A stretch of DNA of 64,000 nucleotides from Lewinella sp. LCG006 (GCF_040784935.1 NZ_CP160680.1:1417501-1481500), one strand, 5' to 3'. Counted from the first letter of the stretch, positions 7,701 through 16,403 are shown. The notes: generated from the sequence alone by a model not told the origin. Numbers and translations are program-made.

Positions 7701-9678
7701 GGATGATGCACCAGACGGTTTTGTGCTGCTCCATACCGTGGTAAACAACAATGGCTGCGCTACGGACAACAACAGTGCTTTTGACATTCCTGGCGGCTGT
7801 TGCGTATCGATTACCTACACTTACGATGCCACCAATGCTGTCAATGGAAACTACAACAATCAGGACGTAAACCTATCCGGTGCGATCAACCAGGTATTCC
7901 TCGATTTTGATGGTGCCACAACGGCACAGGAGGATGTACTCATTGATGGTACCATTGACTGTCCATCTACCGTAATCACCTTCACCAAAGAAGTGAATGT
8001 CACCGATATTTGCGAAGATGCTTTTGTCGTCTATACCTTCACCATTGATAATCAATTGAATGTCCCACTTCAGGGGCTGTACCTGAGCGATATTTTGCCT
8101 GACCCGGTAGAATGGGTGTTTCAACCCTACAATCTTAGTGGCCTGAGTATCAGTAACTCCACGTTTGCAGAAGGCAATGCAACTTTCATTATTGATGAAG
8201 TAGATGCCAACACGGTAGCCCGTTTTTCAATGGACGCTGCCTTAGGCGACTGGGTAGCCGATGGTGTACTGAACAATGTAGCAACTTTAGACAATGTACC
8301 CGATTTAGAAAACGGAGGTATACAGACTTTAACCTCCAATACGGTAACGACCAACATTTCGGCAGCACCGGAAATTGAAGTAAGTCAAACCTTCAACTGT
8401 AGTGATAACACCGTAAATTTATCCGCAGTATTGAATGGCCAAACGAGTACAGCCTGGTCTTGGGTTGGAACGGGTGACGGCACCTTTGATGATAACACAA
8501 CAGCTTCTACCATTTACACCCTGGGAGATGAAGACATCAACAATGGCGGGACCGTTTTATCCGTCGCAGGAAATTCTACTTGTGGTGAAACAAACCAAAC
8601 CGTACAAGTGATACTGGACACTACAGCGGTGGTTCCGGTCACCCTGGAAACCTGCCAGGGGCAGCCGATTGATTATGCCGGAACGACTTTGGCAGCAGGA
8701 GATATACAAGAATTCACTTTCCTTAATAGCATCGGTTGCGACTCCATCGTCTCTGTAACCGTCATTGCATTGCCAACAAGTACCGAAGCTTTAACGCTCG
8801 AAACTTGCCAGGGGCAGACCATTGAATATGCAGGCGTGACTTTGGGTGTGGGTGATCTACAGGATTTTACTTTTACCAATAGCAGCGGGTGCGACTCCAT
8901 CGTATCCGTAACCGTAATCGAATTACCAACAAGTACCGAAGCTTTAACGCTCGAAACTTGCCAGGGACAGACCATTGAATATGCAGGCGTGACTTTGGGT
9001 GTGGGCGATATCCAAGACTTTACTTTTACCAATAGTCTCGGGTGCGACTCCATCGTCTCCGTTAGCGTAATTGGCAGCTTGTCGTCTACGGAGGAATTGT
9101 TCTTAAATACCTGTGAGGGAAAAACAGTGGCGTACAACGGTGTGGCCTTATCTGCCGGAGATACCCGGGAATTCATCTTCCAACAAAGTAATGGCTGCGA
9201 TTCCATCGTATCCGTAACGGTAACCGGGTGGCCAAGTACCAGGGAAGAATTAGTTTTTGAAACTTGCCCAGGGCAGACCATCGCCTACAACGGGATCAAC
9301 CTCTCCATTGGGGAGCAACGAACTTTTACTTTTGCAAACAGCTATGGCTGTGACTCGCTCATCACCGTTGTGGTGAACAGTAAAGAGCTCACTGAAACAG
9401 CATTTGTCCCAAATATTTTCAGCCCCAACAATGATGGCATCAATGATTGCTTTGAGGTTTACACCAAAGCTGGTGTAGTTGCCCAAAATTATAAAATGCA
9501 GATCTTTGACCGCTGGGGAGGTCTCGTCTTTAGTTCTACCGATCCCAACATCTGCTGGGATGGCGATGTGAGAGGCAAGCCCGCCGCTATGGGCGTTTAT
9601 GTTTGGATGTTAGAAATGGAAACACAAGCTTGCGCAGAACTGGAAGTACTAAAAGGGGATGTTACTTTGATGCGGTGA
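4756..9678 (+). CDS. T9SS type B surface protein with LRR-like repeats and vWA domain
   Basis: A 1640-residue secreted protein. A signal peptide (residues 1-25, ending SFSQ) is followed by 13 tandem 24-residue leucine-rich units of the form LTNLDGLANLSxIGG.L.I..NDA at about 85-396. Next are a SprB-like repeat (NGSIQVQITGGAAPFTYNW), a second similar unit, and a vWA domain at about 615-800 with an intact MIDAS start DVSGSVD. Two DUF11-like beta domains follow at about 940-1200, then five CxGQTIxYxG...NGCDSIVSVTV repeats of about 50 residues at 1290-1540. The last 85 residues are a gliding-motility/T9SS type B sorting domain (IFSPNNDGINDCFEVY...FDRWGGLVF). It is therefore exported by the Sec pathway and then T9SS, and attached at or released from the cell surface. 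Adhesion is the likely role, by inference from the architecture. No neighbouring PorP/SprF-like partner gene is seen. Confidence 0.9.
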   Translation: MITRYSKHLLLLLFSCCFFLPSFSQNVNFNSQADVNAFSSATTTINGNLTIETTLGSSDPISDLSNLLNLTSVTGDLIIANNDALTNLDELVNLSAIGGGFQIFSNAALTNLDGLVNISAIEGYLDIRDNDALTNLDGLANLSSVGENFKIYGNATLTNLDGLANISSIGGDLGIYGNDVLTNLDGLANLSVIGGYLSIAYNDALTNLDGLANLSAIGGYLSITYNAAITNLNGLANISSIVGYLSIFDNDALTNLDGLANISAIGGGFQITLNDALTNLDGLANLSVIGGYLSIAYNDALTNLDGLASISAIGGNIDITNNDALTNLDGFANISAIGGNIDIINNDALTNLDGFANISAIGGNIDITNNDALTNLDGFANISAIGGDLGIFSNDALTNCCAIQMLLSTPNAIGGTINITNNPSECSSAEEIIAASCTTIEVAINVPCIGANNGSIQVQITGGAAPFTYNWEETEDGQTGNGISNAPNFIIENLGASTYSLTVTDAAGTEFIQENILLTPIPGSIFEIIELTTTNSSNGTSNGAIYLSVAGGMPPYGLTWSGSGNGTQTDLVELPFTIPTLYTGEYEITVSDAIGNQQTISITLLDETVPVFPCTQPLDIVILNDVSGSVDAVEYEESKQFFVDFLNAANIGTAPDESRAAIIEWSGTNQQSIQVPMTSEVSVLQNYINFDRSFDSGTNPLAALGFGENYLASVARPDAERVLILSTDGSGGQISPSLVALADQYKAAGYHIITIAFDDAFASNYTRDLLRQVASIDLLAPGAPAYSLLDQNLAENIVNLYLCPIDPGSSATVYFDRDGAIDIVAIEANGGCPTPDNITVTFTIEALQELSIPPGTPLTFYYNNPALFGATPILSWIVPCAIPAGTSETYSVTLPVTGAANIFAILNDDNSQGPPISFPITDLDELAWSNNSSNAPICTEPLPTLQALKYTLTPTPICNNTVIYTVDVCNITDLDATGVIVTDDAPDGFVLLHTVVNNNGCATDNNSAFDIPGGCCVSITYTYDATNAVNGNYNNQDVNLSGAINQVFLDFDGATTAQEDVLIDGTIDCPSTVITFTKEVNVTDICEDAFVVYTFTIDNQLNVPLQGLYLSDILPDPVEWVFQPYNLSGLSISNSTFAEGNATFIIDEVDANTVARFSMDAALGDWVADGVLNNVATLDNVPDLENGGIQTLTSNTVTTNISAAPEIEVSQTFNCSDNTVNLSAVLNGQTSTAWSWVGTGDGTFDDNTTASTIYTLGDEDINNGGTVLSVAGNSTCGETNQTVQVILDTTAVVPVTLETCQGQPIDYAGTTLAAGDIQEFTFLNSIGCDSIVSVTVIALPTSTEALTLETCQGQTIEYAGVTLGVGDLQDFTFTNSSGCDSIVSVTVIELPTSTEALTLETCQGQTIEYAGVTLGVGDIQDFTFTNSLGCDSIVSVSVIGSLSSTEELFLNTCEGKTVAYNGVALSAGDTREFIFQQSNGCDSIVSVTVTGWPSTREELVFETCPGQTIAYNGINLSIGEQRTFTFANSYGCDSLITVVVNSKELTETAFVPNIFSPNNDGINDCFEVYTKAGVVAQNYKMQIFDRWGGLVFSSTDPNICWDGDVRGKPAAMGVYVWMLEMETQACAELEVLKGDVTLMR
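5008..5943 (+). repeat. 13 tandem 72-bp units (24-aa LRR-like repeat)
   Basis: In-frame repeats of 72 bp, each encoding LTNLDG(L/F)ANxSxIGGxxxIxxNDA. Units 10-13 are almost identical in DNA, which points to recent local duplication; the outer units are more diverged. Confidence 0.9.
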
Positions 9679-9767
9679 TAAGGGAGGTAGGAGCATAGGA
9701 GCGAAGGCAAGAAAAGAAGCCCGCAGAGCCGAGAAAATAGCGGCATCATTTTTTCACACCACGGGTG

Positions 9768-9971
9768 CTAATGCATAATTTCATCGACTATACTATCATC
9801 TACATCTTCCCAAGAACCACTTAGGAATTCCAACAGTGCATGTTTATCATCTTTGGGATGCTTGAATGACCTATTTACATTTTCAGAAAGTCGAGCCAAC
9901 AACTCAAGCTTGGCCTCCAAGTCAAGAAGGTCAAACATCCTTATATACTTATTCAATACTATTTCACTCAT
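9768..9971 (-). CDS. Small hypothetical protein, antitoxin-like
   Basis: A 67-residue acidic protein. It starts MSEIVLNKYIRMFDLLDLEAKLELLARL, a helix pattern like RelB/VapB-type antitoxins of Bacteroidota, and ends FLSGSWEDVDDSIVDEIMH, resembling the C-terminal toxin-binding tail in which a tryptophan sits before an acidic stretch. Such antitoxins normally overlap a PIN or RelE toxin gene. None follows: the 89 bp between this stop and the next gene are non-coding. It is either an orphan antitoxin or a misjudged hypothetical. No Shine-Dalgarno sequence is seen. Confidence 0.5.
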   Translation of the reverse strand: MSEIVLNKYIRMFDLLDLEAKLELLARLSENVNRSFKHPKDDKHALLEFLSGSWEDVDDSIVDEIMH

Positions 9972-10090
9972 TTCTCATGCTTTATTTCCCAAGCTCCTAC
10001 TGAAAACAAAGATATAACTCATTAGGTTTCATGTCAATATCCCTATGTACTTACTAGTCTAGAGGACCATCAACTCGCTGTAACTCCCCC

Positions 10091-11509
10091 CTACCCCACA
10101 ATCCCCAAAGGCACCGTCTCCTTCCAGTTACCACGCGTGAAATCCGGGAACGCCTGCGGCATGCCATCTTGCGCTACCGATAGCTCGCTCAGTGGCGCCA
10201 CCGCACTCCAGAAACAGCCTTCGTAGACATTCTGGTCCAGCGGCAATCCTTTTTGCAGGCACTCTACGATGCGGTACATCATCATGCCGTCCATGCCGCC
10301 GTGGCCGCTGTCTTTGGTGGCTTGGTTGAGGCGCTTGTACAGCGGGTGATCGTATTTTTCGTACAGCATTTCCAACTGCTCGCCTTGTGCCCAGCGGTGG
10401 TGGTTGTCGGTCAGGCCTTCCACACCACCCTCCAGGGCTACCCTCGTAGGGAATCCGGCCAAGGTGCCTTTCGTTCCCTGAATCAGGTTGTGGCGCGAGT
10501 AGGGCCGCGGACTCGTTTCATCCCACTGCACCATCACGGTGCGGCCCAGCTCGGTCTTGATGATAGTGGTATTCAGGTCGCCGCCCTGGTAGTTCAGCTG
10601 GTTCCACTTGTGGTCAGCCGGGTAGTTTTTGGCGGCGTAAGCCTGCCTGCCCAAGGCCGGCGTCGAGAAGGACACCAGCCGCTTGAAGTTGTCTTCCTGC
10701 CGCGCCAGGTTCATGTACTGCGCCACTGGCCCCAGCCCGTGCGTGGGGTACAGGTTGCCGTTGCGCTTGGCGTAGTGCAGTGTCCGCCACGAGCCGGTGC
10801 CGCGTTCCTGCTCCTCCATCTGCCAGCGTAGTTCGTGGATGTAGGCCGCTTCCGCGTGCAATAACTCTCCCACTACGCCTTGGCGACACATATTCAGAAA
10901 CATCAGCTCATCCCGACTGTAGTTCACGTTTTCCATCATCATGCAGTGCTTGCGCGTGCGTTCCGAGGTATCCACTATCGCCCACATCTCCTCCAAGGTA
11001 ACTGCTATGGGCACCTCCACAAACGCATGCGCACCCTGGTTCATGGCCGCTATAGCCATTGGGGCGTGGTTGTTCCAATTCGTGGCAATAAACACCACAT
11101 CGGGCTTCACTTCTTCCAGCATCACTCGCCAGCGTTCTTCGTCGCCGTGGTAACCGGCCACCGCTTTATGACGCTCACCAGCACCGATCTCATTGGCCAC
11201 CTTCTGCCATTTCTGCACATTGTCTTCGTATAAATCACTGATGGCCACCACTTCCGTCCCTTCCAGTGAAGCAAAAAACTGAAGATGATCTCCACCACGA
11301 GCCCCCACCCCAATAAACGCCGCCCTGATCATCGGCAAAGGTTCCGCCGCATAGCCGCCCATGTATTGAGCTTCCGTAAGGCGTTCTGTTATCCTTCCCG
11401 TACTCCCCTCCAATTGGGTACCAGCCGCTATCGCCGCCGTAGAAAGGGCTATTTTTTCTAAAAATTTTCTTCTTTGCATGATGTTTGATTTTATGTTCGT
11501 TTCACTCAC
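10091..11509 (-). CDS. GH109 family glycosidase (Gfo/Idh/MocA fold), Tat-exported
   Basis: A 472-residue protein. Residues 11-40 are a twin-arginine signal (MQRRKFLEKIALSTAAIAAG); ATG 11479 is an equally good start to ATG 11509. A Rossmann domain follows with GVGARGGDHL at about 67-76 for NAD binding, then AISDLYEDN and the Gfo/Idh/MocA core (VFIATNWNNH, HAFVEVPIA). Motifs typical of GH109 are present: NLYPTHGLGPVAQYMN, GGDLNTTIIKTELGRTVM and DETSPRPYSRHN. GH109 enzymes cleave alpha-N-acetylgalactosamine by an NAD-dependent oxidation-elimination mechanism. The likely site is periplasmic, with a role in glycan or mucin-type substrate breakdown. No polysaccharide utilisation genes adjoin it. 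The substrate is inferred from the family only. Confidence 0.88.
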   Translation of the reverse strand: MSETNIKSNIMQRRKFLEKIALSTAAIAAGTQLEGSTGRITERLTEAQYMGGYAAEPLPMIRAAFIGVGARGGDHLQFFASLEGTEVVAISDLYEDNVQKWQKVANEIGAGERHKAVAGYHGDEERWRVMLEEVKPDVVFIATNWNNHAPMAIAAMNQGAHAFVEVPIAVTLEEMWAIVDTSERTRKHCMMMENVNYSRDELMFLNMCRQGVVGELLHAEAAYIHELRWQMEEQERGTGSWRTLHYAKRNGNLYPTHGLGPVAQYMNLARQEDNFKRLVSFSTPALGRQAYAAKNYPADHKWNQLNYQGGDLNTTIIKTELGRTVMVQWDETSPRPYSRHNLIQGTKGTLAGFPTRVALEGGVEGLTDNHHRWAQGEQLEMLYEKYDHPLYKRLNQATKDSGHGGMDGMMMYRIVECLQKGLPLDQNVYEGCFWSAVAPLSELSVAQDGMPQAFPDFTRGNWKETVPLGIVG

Positions 11510-11544
11510 GGAGGTGTTCGTCCCGATTCTCGTGACTCACGGGG

Positions 11545-11921
11545 GTGCTCTCCCGACTAAAGGTCGGGATCGCGGGGGTATTCGTCCCGATTCTCGTGAC
11601 TCATGGAGGTGCTCGTTCCTCGCGGTTATGCTCGCTGCGCTCGCGGCTTTTTTATCTATAGATAAGACCTCCCCTTTCCTCGACGGTTGGCTTAGCTAGT
11701 GGGTAAACCCCTAAGTCCTTGACGACCCAAGACTTGTCCTTTCACGCTGTGCTTTCAGAAGAAACCCGCAGCCAAAATTACGGCATCTCAACCGACTAGA
11801 CTTCACTATTTTGTAGAGAATGTTGCTAATACCAACCTACAAAAAACCGCGAGCGCAGCGAGCACTTCCCGTGAGCGTTAGCGAACACAACCGTGATCCC
11901 GACCTTTCGTCGGGAGAACAC
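11545..11921. repeat. 377-bp nested inverted-repeat region
   Basis: The gene-free gap 11510-11925 carries nested inverted repeats. Outer arms of 31 nt (11545-11575 and 11891-11921, about 28 matches) each contain the hairpin TCCCGAC...GTCGGGA. Inner arms (11630-11653 and 11841-11863) share GCTCGCTGCGCTCGCGG followed by a T-run. In addition a 33-bp direct repeat lies at 11518-11550 and 11582-11614 with two differences. The GC-rich arms with T/A runs could end transcription of the M4 peptidase gene, which reads leftwards into this gap. Confidence 0.7.
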
Positions 11922-11925
11922 TCTT

Positions 11926-14769
11926 CTACCCTTTCACCACCAGCTTACGCTCCTCCCCCTGCGCGGTCTTTGCCACCAGCAGATAAACACCAGCCGGTAA
12001 ATTTTCAAGGTTTAAGATAAGCGTTTGTCCCGAAATCACCTGCTCAAAAGTAGTCGGCAGCATCGCCACCTTTCCATCCAGTTGATACAAGGCTACTTCT
12101 ACCATCGCGGCATTCTGCGCCAACCAACGAACCTGCGCCTCTCGTTTTACCGGATTAGGATACAACTCAAACAAGGTTGTTGCGCCGCCAGTCAGGCGAA
12201 AAGTACGCAAGGCAGAAAGGCTTTCACTACCATCCACATCTATCTGCCGCAAACGGTAGTAATAGGATGGCCCCGGTACCACCGTTTTGTCTTCATACTG
12301 GTAAGTTTTCGGCGCATCACTATTGCCCGTTCCAGGCACCCAGCCTACGGCCACGAAGCCTGTATTGAGCTCACTGGATCGTTCTACCCTGAAGCCCGCA
12401 TTGTTGCTTTCCTCACTCACCGTCCACTCCAGCAAAGCTGACTTTTGCTGTTCTTTTACAGTAAAGTTTTGCCATACTACGGGCAGAATAATCGTTTGGC
12501 AAACACCCACGCTCACATTATCCAGGTACCAACCATCGTTGCCATTGCAGCCATCGGTACCCAGTCGCCAACGCAGGCGTAGATCATCTCCGGGCAAGGT
12601 ACCCAAGGCTATTTGCGAAGTTCCCCAACTGCCAAATACCGAGCCTCCATCCGTCCCTGTAAAGGCCGCTTTTCCTGCCAAAGGGTTGTCATTTCCAGCA
12701 CTAGCCGAGCGTAGATTGGCATTGTAGGCGTTAAAAACAAAAGCGCCACTGGTCACATCCTGCCAACTGCCACCATTGATCTGGTACTGCACTATACCGC
12801 CATCCCAGGTGCTCTCCGTGGCCACGTAATGATCAAAAGTAAGGTAGAGCGTGGTCGTATAATTGGCCGGTACACTGATCAGCGGACTCTCCAGGTCAAT
12901 GGTGCCGTTTTCGAGATCAGCACCACAATCCCCATTTACCGGATCAGCTCCAAACAGTCCTTGCCCAGTACGACCGTCGGGTAAGGTGTTGTTGATTTCC
13001 CAATTTCGGCTATCCCAGCTACCCGGATTCGTTGGATTCTCCGTAGCCGTCCAATCCGCAAAACCACTTTCAAAATCATCGAAGAAAAGCTGCTGAAAAT
13101 TATCCATCGGACAGAGCGCAGGAGTTGTAGGATCGAGCAGGGGCACAAAGCCACAATCTGGTTCCGCACGCATGGCCACCGCGGCAATGGCATTGGTCAC
13201 CGCCGCACAATCGCCCGCAGTAATCATCTCGCCCGACAGCCCTGGATTGGTCGCACTAAAACCCAGTGCAGGCAAGTTATCTCCCAGCAAATCGGCACAA
13301 GCAGCTTCCAAAGCATCCGCCAATACCGCAAAATCACTGGTCCGCGTCAGGTACACCGACTGGGCCTGCCAAAAAATATGCGCAGCCTTGGTAAAACCGA
13401 TGGGTGCCACGGTGACGCTGTTGTAACTGCCACCATCCACCAGCAAAGCATAGGCATGGTTGGGGATACCGGAGTTGGTGTGTACCCCTCCTCCATCGCC
13501 ACTAGAGCACCAGTAGTTAGCGGCGTCAACCGAATTAGGATCGCCATTACAGCTCGGCAGCCACATATCGCGCAGGGCACTGCCCCGGCCTTCTCCCATT
13601 TGCCAGCGAAGGCCACTAACACAACTGGTACGCAGTGTCTCTTCGCCGGCGTCAACGTCATAGTTGTTGAGCAAATCAATGGTTTCTCCCCAAATATCCG
13701 AGAAGGCTTCGTTCATGGCTCCTGGTTGCCAGGCGTAGACCAGGTTGCTGGTATATTCAGTGTAGGCATGCGCCCATTCGTGCCCGACAATATCATCGTA
13801 GCCAAAGCCGGTACAAAAATTGGTACTTGTTCCGTTCCAAGTGGCATTAGGACAGTTGACATTGGTGGCATTCACCACCGTTTTCATGGTTGCCCCACTA
13901 CCGTCGTAGGAGTCAAAGCCAAAAGCGTGGGAAAACAAATAGTAGGTCTGCTCACTCACATCTACCAGCGTATTGGCTTCGGTGCCAGAGGGCGGAGGAT
14001 CACCTTCCGTCCAGATGGGGCTACCATTGGTATTTCCTGAATACAATTCCCGGTTCAGTGCGCTGCAATTGGCGGCAAACCGCTCTACGGGGTTGCCTAG
14101 CAGGGCGTCAATGTACACATAGTGCCGATCGCCCGTTTCGCTATTGCCGAGCAGTATTTCATAAGCCAGATGGCTTTCCCCTTTCACGCCTTGGGCCAAG
14201 CCCCTATAGAATACCATCAAGATGGGTGCTGCTAGCTGTTCGTAAGTGGTATGCTCCTCTTTTTGTAAAAACACCTTTGCCAGGTGGCTCGCCCACGGAG
14301 CGGAAAGAATCGCCTGTGCAGGTAAATTTCGGCAAGGAACCACCACCCCGGAAATGCTTTTCAGTTGCGTAAAGCGATTGAAATGAAAGCGGAGTTCCCC
14401 ATCAAACACGGGCAGGCCTCGATGCTGTTGGCGAAAAGAGAGATGCGTATTCCCCCCCAGGTCCGTTTTCGAATATTCAAAAATCAGTTCATTGGTAGGA
14501 TCTTCCAATCCCCATAAACCCTTGAATTGACGTAAAAAATCTGCGGCCTTTTCTTCGGCAGTCGTTCCTGCCAAAGGCAAAAGTCCAGCAGCAGGGAATT
14601 TCACAAAGCGTACCAAACCCGTTCCAGGATGGAAAGATAAAGTAGCGCCGTATTGGTTTTGTAAAACCTCCTGCAAGGCATCTTTACGCGTATTTTGGGC
14701 ATATATCGTTTGCCGTAAGGAAAAGAATAACAGAGGTAAAAAGAAAAGAATGGTTGTCGTTTTTTTCAT
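11926..14769 (-). CDS. M4 (thermolysin-like) metalloprotease with T9SS type A tail
   Basis: A 947-residue secreted protease. A signal peptide (residues 1-24, ..QTIYAQ) is followed by an FTP/PepSY-type propeptide to about 220. The M4 catalytic domain has the zinc motif HEWAH within GHEWAHAYTE at about 327, the third ligand Glu in NEAFSD about 22 residues later, and the distal His region VHTNSGIPNHAYALL at about 430. A MAM/jelly-roll-like beta domain (DDFESGFADWTA...) covers about 565-750, then a short fibronectin-like domain, and a type A sorting domain at the end (FELYPNPVKREAQV...LPAGVYLLVAK). It is exported by Sec and then T9SS. Its role is extracellular protein breakdown. All catalytic residues that I can identify are present. 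Confidence 0.93.
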   Translation of the reverse strand: MKKTTTILFFLPLLFFSLRQTIYAQNTRKDALQEVLQNQYGATLSFHPGTGLVRFVKFPAAGLLPLAGTTAEEKAADFLRQFKGLWGLEDPTNELIFEYSKTDLGGNTHLSFRQQHRGLPVFDGELRFHFNRFTQLKSISGVVVPCRNLPAQAILSAPWASHLAKVFLQKEEHTTYEQLAAPILMVFYRGLAQGVKGESHLAYEILLGNSETGDRHYVYIDALLGNPVERFAANCSALNRELYSGNTNGSPIWTEGDPPPSGTEANTLVDVSEQTYYLFSHAFGFDSYDGSGATMKTVVNATNVNCPNATWNGTSTNFCTGFGYDDIVGHEWAHAYTEYTSNLVYAWQPGAMNEAFSDIWGETIDLLNNYDVDAGEETLRTSCVSGLRWQMGEGRGSALRDMWLPSCNGDPNSVDAANYWCSSGDGGGVHTNSGIPNHAYALLVDGGSYNSVTVAPIGFTKAAHIFWQAQSVYLTRTSDFAVLADALEAACADLLGDNLPALGFSATNPGLSGEMITAGDCAAVTNAIAAVAMRAEPDCGFVPLLDPTTPALCPMDNFQQLFFDDFESGFADWTATENPTNPGSWDSRNWEINNTLPDGRTGQGLFGADPVNGDCGADLENGTIDLESPLISVPANYTTTLYLTFDHYVATESTWDGGIVQYQINGGSWQDVTSGAFVFNAYNANLRSASAGNDNPLAGKAAFTGTDGGSVFGSWGTSQIALGTLPGDDLRLRWRLGTDGCNGNDGWYLDNVSVGVCQTIILPVVWQNFTVKEQQKSALLEWTVSEESNNAGFRVERSSELNTGFVAVGWVPGTGNSDAPKTYQYEDKTVVPGPSYYYRLRQIDVDGSESLSALRTFRLTGGATTLFELYPNPVKREAQVRWLAQNAAMVEVALYQLDGKVAMLPTTFEQVISGQTLILNLENLPAGVYLLVAKTAQGEERKLVVKG

Positions 14770-14875
14770 GTCTCAAATAGTTGCTAAACCCAAGGGGGAA
14801 TTATTAAAAGAAAGGTCTTAACTGGACTTTCAGCAAAAGTTCAGATTAAAGCTACGAAAAGCGTCTTAGTAGTTT

Positions 14876-15133
14876 GACGGAAATAAATCTATTTTCTTTT
14901 TCTGAAGATTTACCTTTTTGCGCACGTCTAGTCCAAGTATTCCAAGTCTTAGTAAATTGACGGAAATAACTGCTTCCATTTTTTCTAAGGATTCGCTAAA
15001 ATTGTCACGCAAGCTCCTTTTAGTCGCTTGCTTAGAAAATTTTAGCGAATCAAAAATGGAAGCAGTTATTTTTATCCCGTCACTTAGCACAAAAAGCGAA
15101 ATCAAAAGAAAATAAATTTATTTTTTCCCCGTC
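14876..15133. repeat. 258-bp palindromic element
   Basis: Outer arms begin GACGG and share AAATAAATyTATTTTC (14876-14900 with 15110-15133). Inner arms AATAACTGCTTCCATTTTT (from 14965) and its complement (ending 15072), plus GATTCGCTAAAATT and its complement, continue the palindrome towards a loop near 15010-15030. The left half also repeats the phrase CTTAGTAxxTTGACGGAAATAA twice. It fills most of the gap 14770-15200 and has no coding capacity. It could form a very long hairpin in RNA or cruciform DNA. Confidence 0.75.
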
Positions 15134-15200
15134 CCTTAAGAATATCATAAGTACCGCCAAGAACGCGTTAACTAGCGGACAATTCAATTCCTCTCCACCA

Positions 15201-16403
15201 ATGGACAAGACCTTTTATTTTACAAGCCTGAACCAGCGTCTTCGCGCCCAGAACAGAGCCATTCCGACCCTGTTGATCGACCTGGATCGACTCGACCACA
15301 ATATTGCACTTGTCCAGCAACAGCTTAAGGAGGGAGCCGATCTACGGCTGGTGGTCAAATCGCTGCCTTCGCCCGATTTACTGCATTATGTGATGGAGCG
15401 GACAGGCTGCCAAAAGTTGATGGTTTTTCACCAGCCCTTCCTGAGTGATTTGGCTCAGCACCTGAAGGACAACGTGGATATCCTCTTGGGAAAACCCATG
15501 CCCGTGCGCACGGTGCGTTACTTTTACCAACATTTTGCTAAAAATCCTGACACCCACTTTGATCCTTATCGGCAAGTGCAATGGCTCGCCGACACGCCCA
15601 AGCGTTTGCAGGAATACGCATTGCTGGCCGCTGAAACGGGAAAAAAACTACGCATCAATCTGGAAATTGACACCGGGTTACACCGGGGCGGATTTGCCAC
15701 GCCTTCTGGCCTCAGAGCGGCCCTCCAAATCATCAATCAGCAGCAACATTCGTTGGTACTGAGTGGGCTGATGGGCTACGATCCGCAAGTCGTCAAACTA
15801 CCTCGTTGGCTAAGCTCTCCCGCGAAAGCGCTAGCGAAAGCCAACCAAATTTACCGGGAATTTATTCAGATCATCAGGGAAGAATTCCCCGCGCTGTGGC
15901 GAGAAGACCTGACCTTCAACGGTGCAGGGAGCCCCACCTTTGGTTTGCACCAAAACAGCGATTCTCCCTTGAATGATGTGGCGATAGGTTCTGCTTTCGT
16001 TAAACCAACTACTTTTGACATCCCAACATTGGCCGATTTCCAGCCTGCTTGCTGGATCGCTACGCCCGTACTGAAAAAAATGCGAGGAACCAAGCTGCCG
16101 GGCATCGGACAACTCCCCCACTGGATGAGTGCTGCGTTCCTGTTTCTGGGCGAATCCTACTTCATCTACGGCGGCTACTGGAAGGCCGATTATTGCTACC
16201 CTCCGGATCTGCGCATCAACCCCCTATTTGGTGCCTCGACCAATCAGAGTATGCTCAATGCCTCGGGGCAGCATACGTTGGAAGTGGATGACTTTGTGTT
16301 TCTGCGCCCCTGGCAAAGTGAGTTTGTCTTCCTCCAATTTGGCCGCATCCTGACGGTACGGAATGGAGAGGTGAGTGGGGAGTGGCGGTTGTTGCGGCAG
16401 TGA
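15201..16403 (+). CDS. Fold-type III PLP enzyme, DSD1/D-threonine aldolase-like
   Basis: A 400-residue protein with an alanine-racemase-type TIM barrel. IPTLLIDLDRLDHNI at 21-35 is the barrel entry, VVKSLPS carries the likely PLP lysine Lys53, and EIDTGLHRGGF at about 155-165 and GLMGYD line the pocket. The C-terminal beta domain ends HTLEVDDFVFLRPWQSEFVFLQF, like the D-serine dehydratase/D-threonine aldolase family, but the usual H-x-C zinc-ligand pair near that end is not visible (SEF stands there). It may therefore lack the metal-dependent aldolase or dehydratase chemistry. The exact substrate is unknown; amino-alcohol or D-amino-acid metabolism is a family-level guess. Confidence 0.75.
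   Translation: MDKTFYFTSLNQRLRAQNRAIPTLLIDLDRLDHNIALVQQQLKEGADLRLVVKSLPSPDLLHYVMERTGCQKLMVFHQPFLSDLAQHLKDNVDILLGKPMPVRTVRYFYQHFAKNPDTHFDPYRQVQWLADTPKRLQEYALLAAETGKKLRINLEIDTGLHRGGFATPSGLRAALQIINQQQHSLVLSGLMGYDPQVVKLPRWLSSPAKALAKANQIYREFIQIIREEFPALWREDLTFNGAGSPTFGLHQNSDSPLNDVAIGSAFVKPTTFDIPTLADFQPACWIATPVLKKMRGTKLPGIGQLPHWMSAAFLFLGESYFIYGGYWKADYCYPPDLRINPLFGASTNQSMLNASGQHTLEVDDFVFLRPWQSEFVFLQFGRILTVRNGEVSGEWRLLRQ

Noticed and set aside
10253-10831. Plus-strand open frame opposite the GH109 gene
   Set aside because: It is a shadow of a gene with clear family motifs on the other strand and lacks any recognisable domain.
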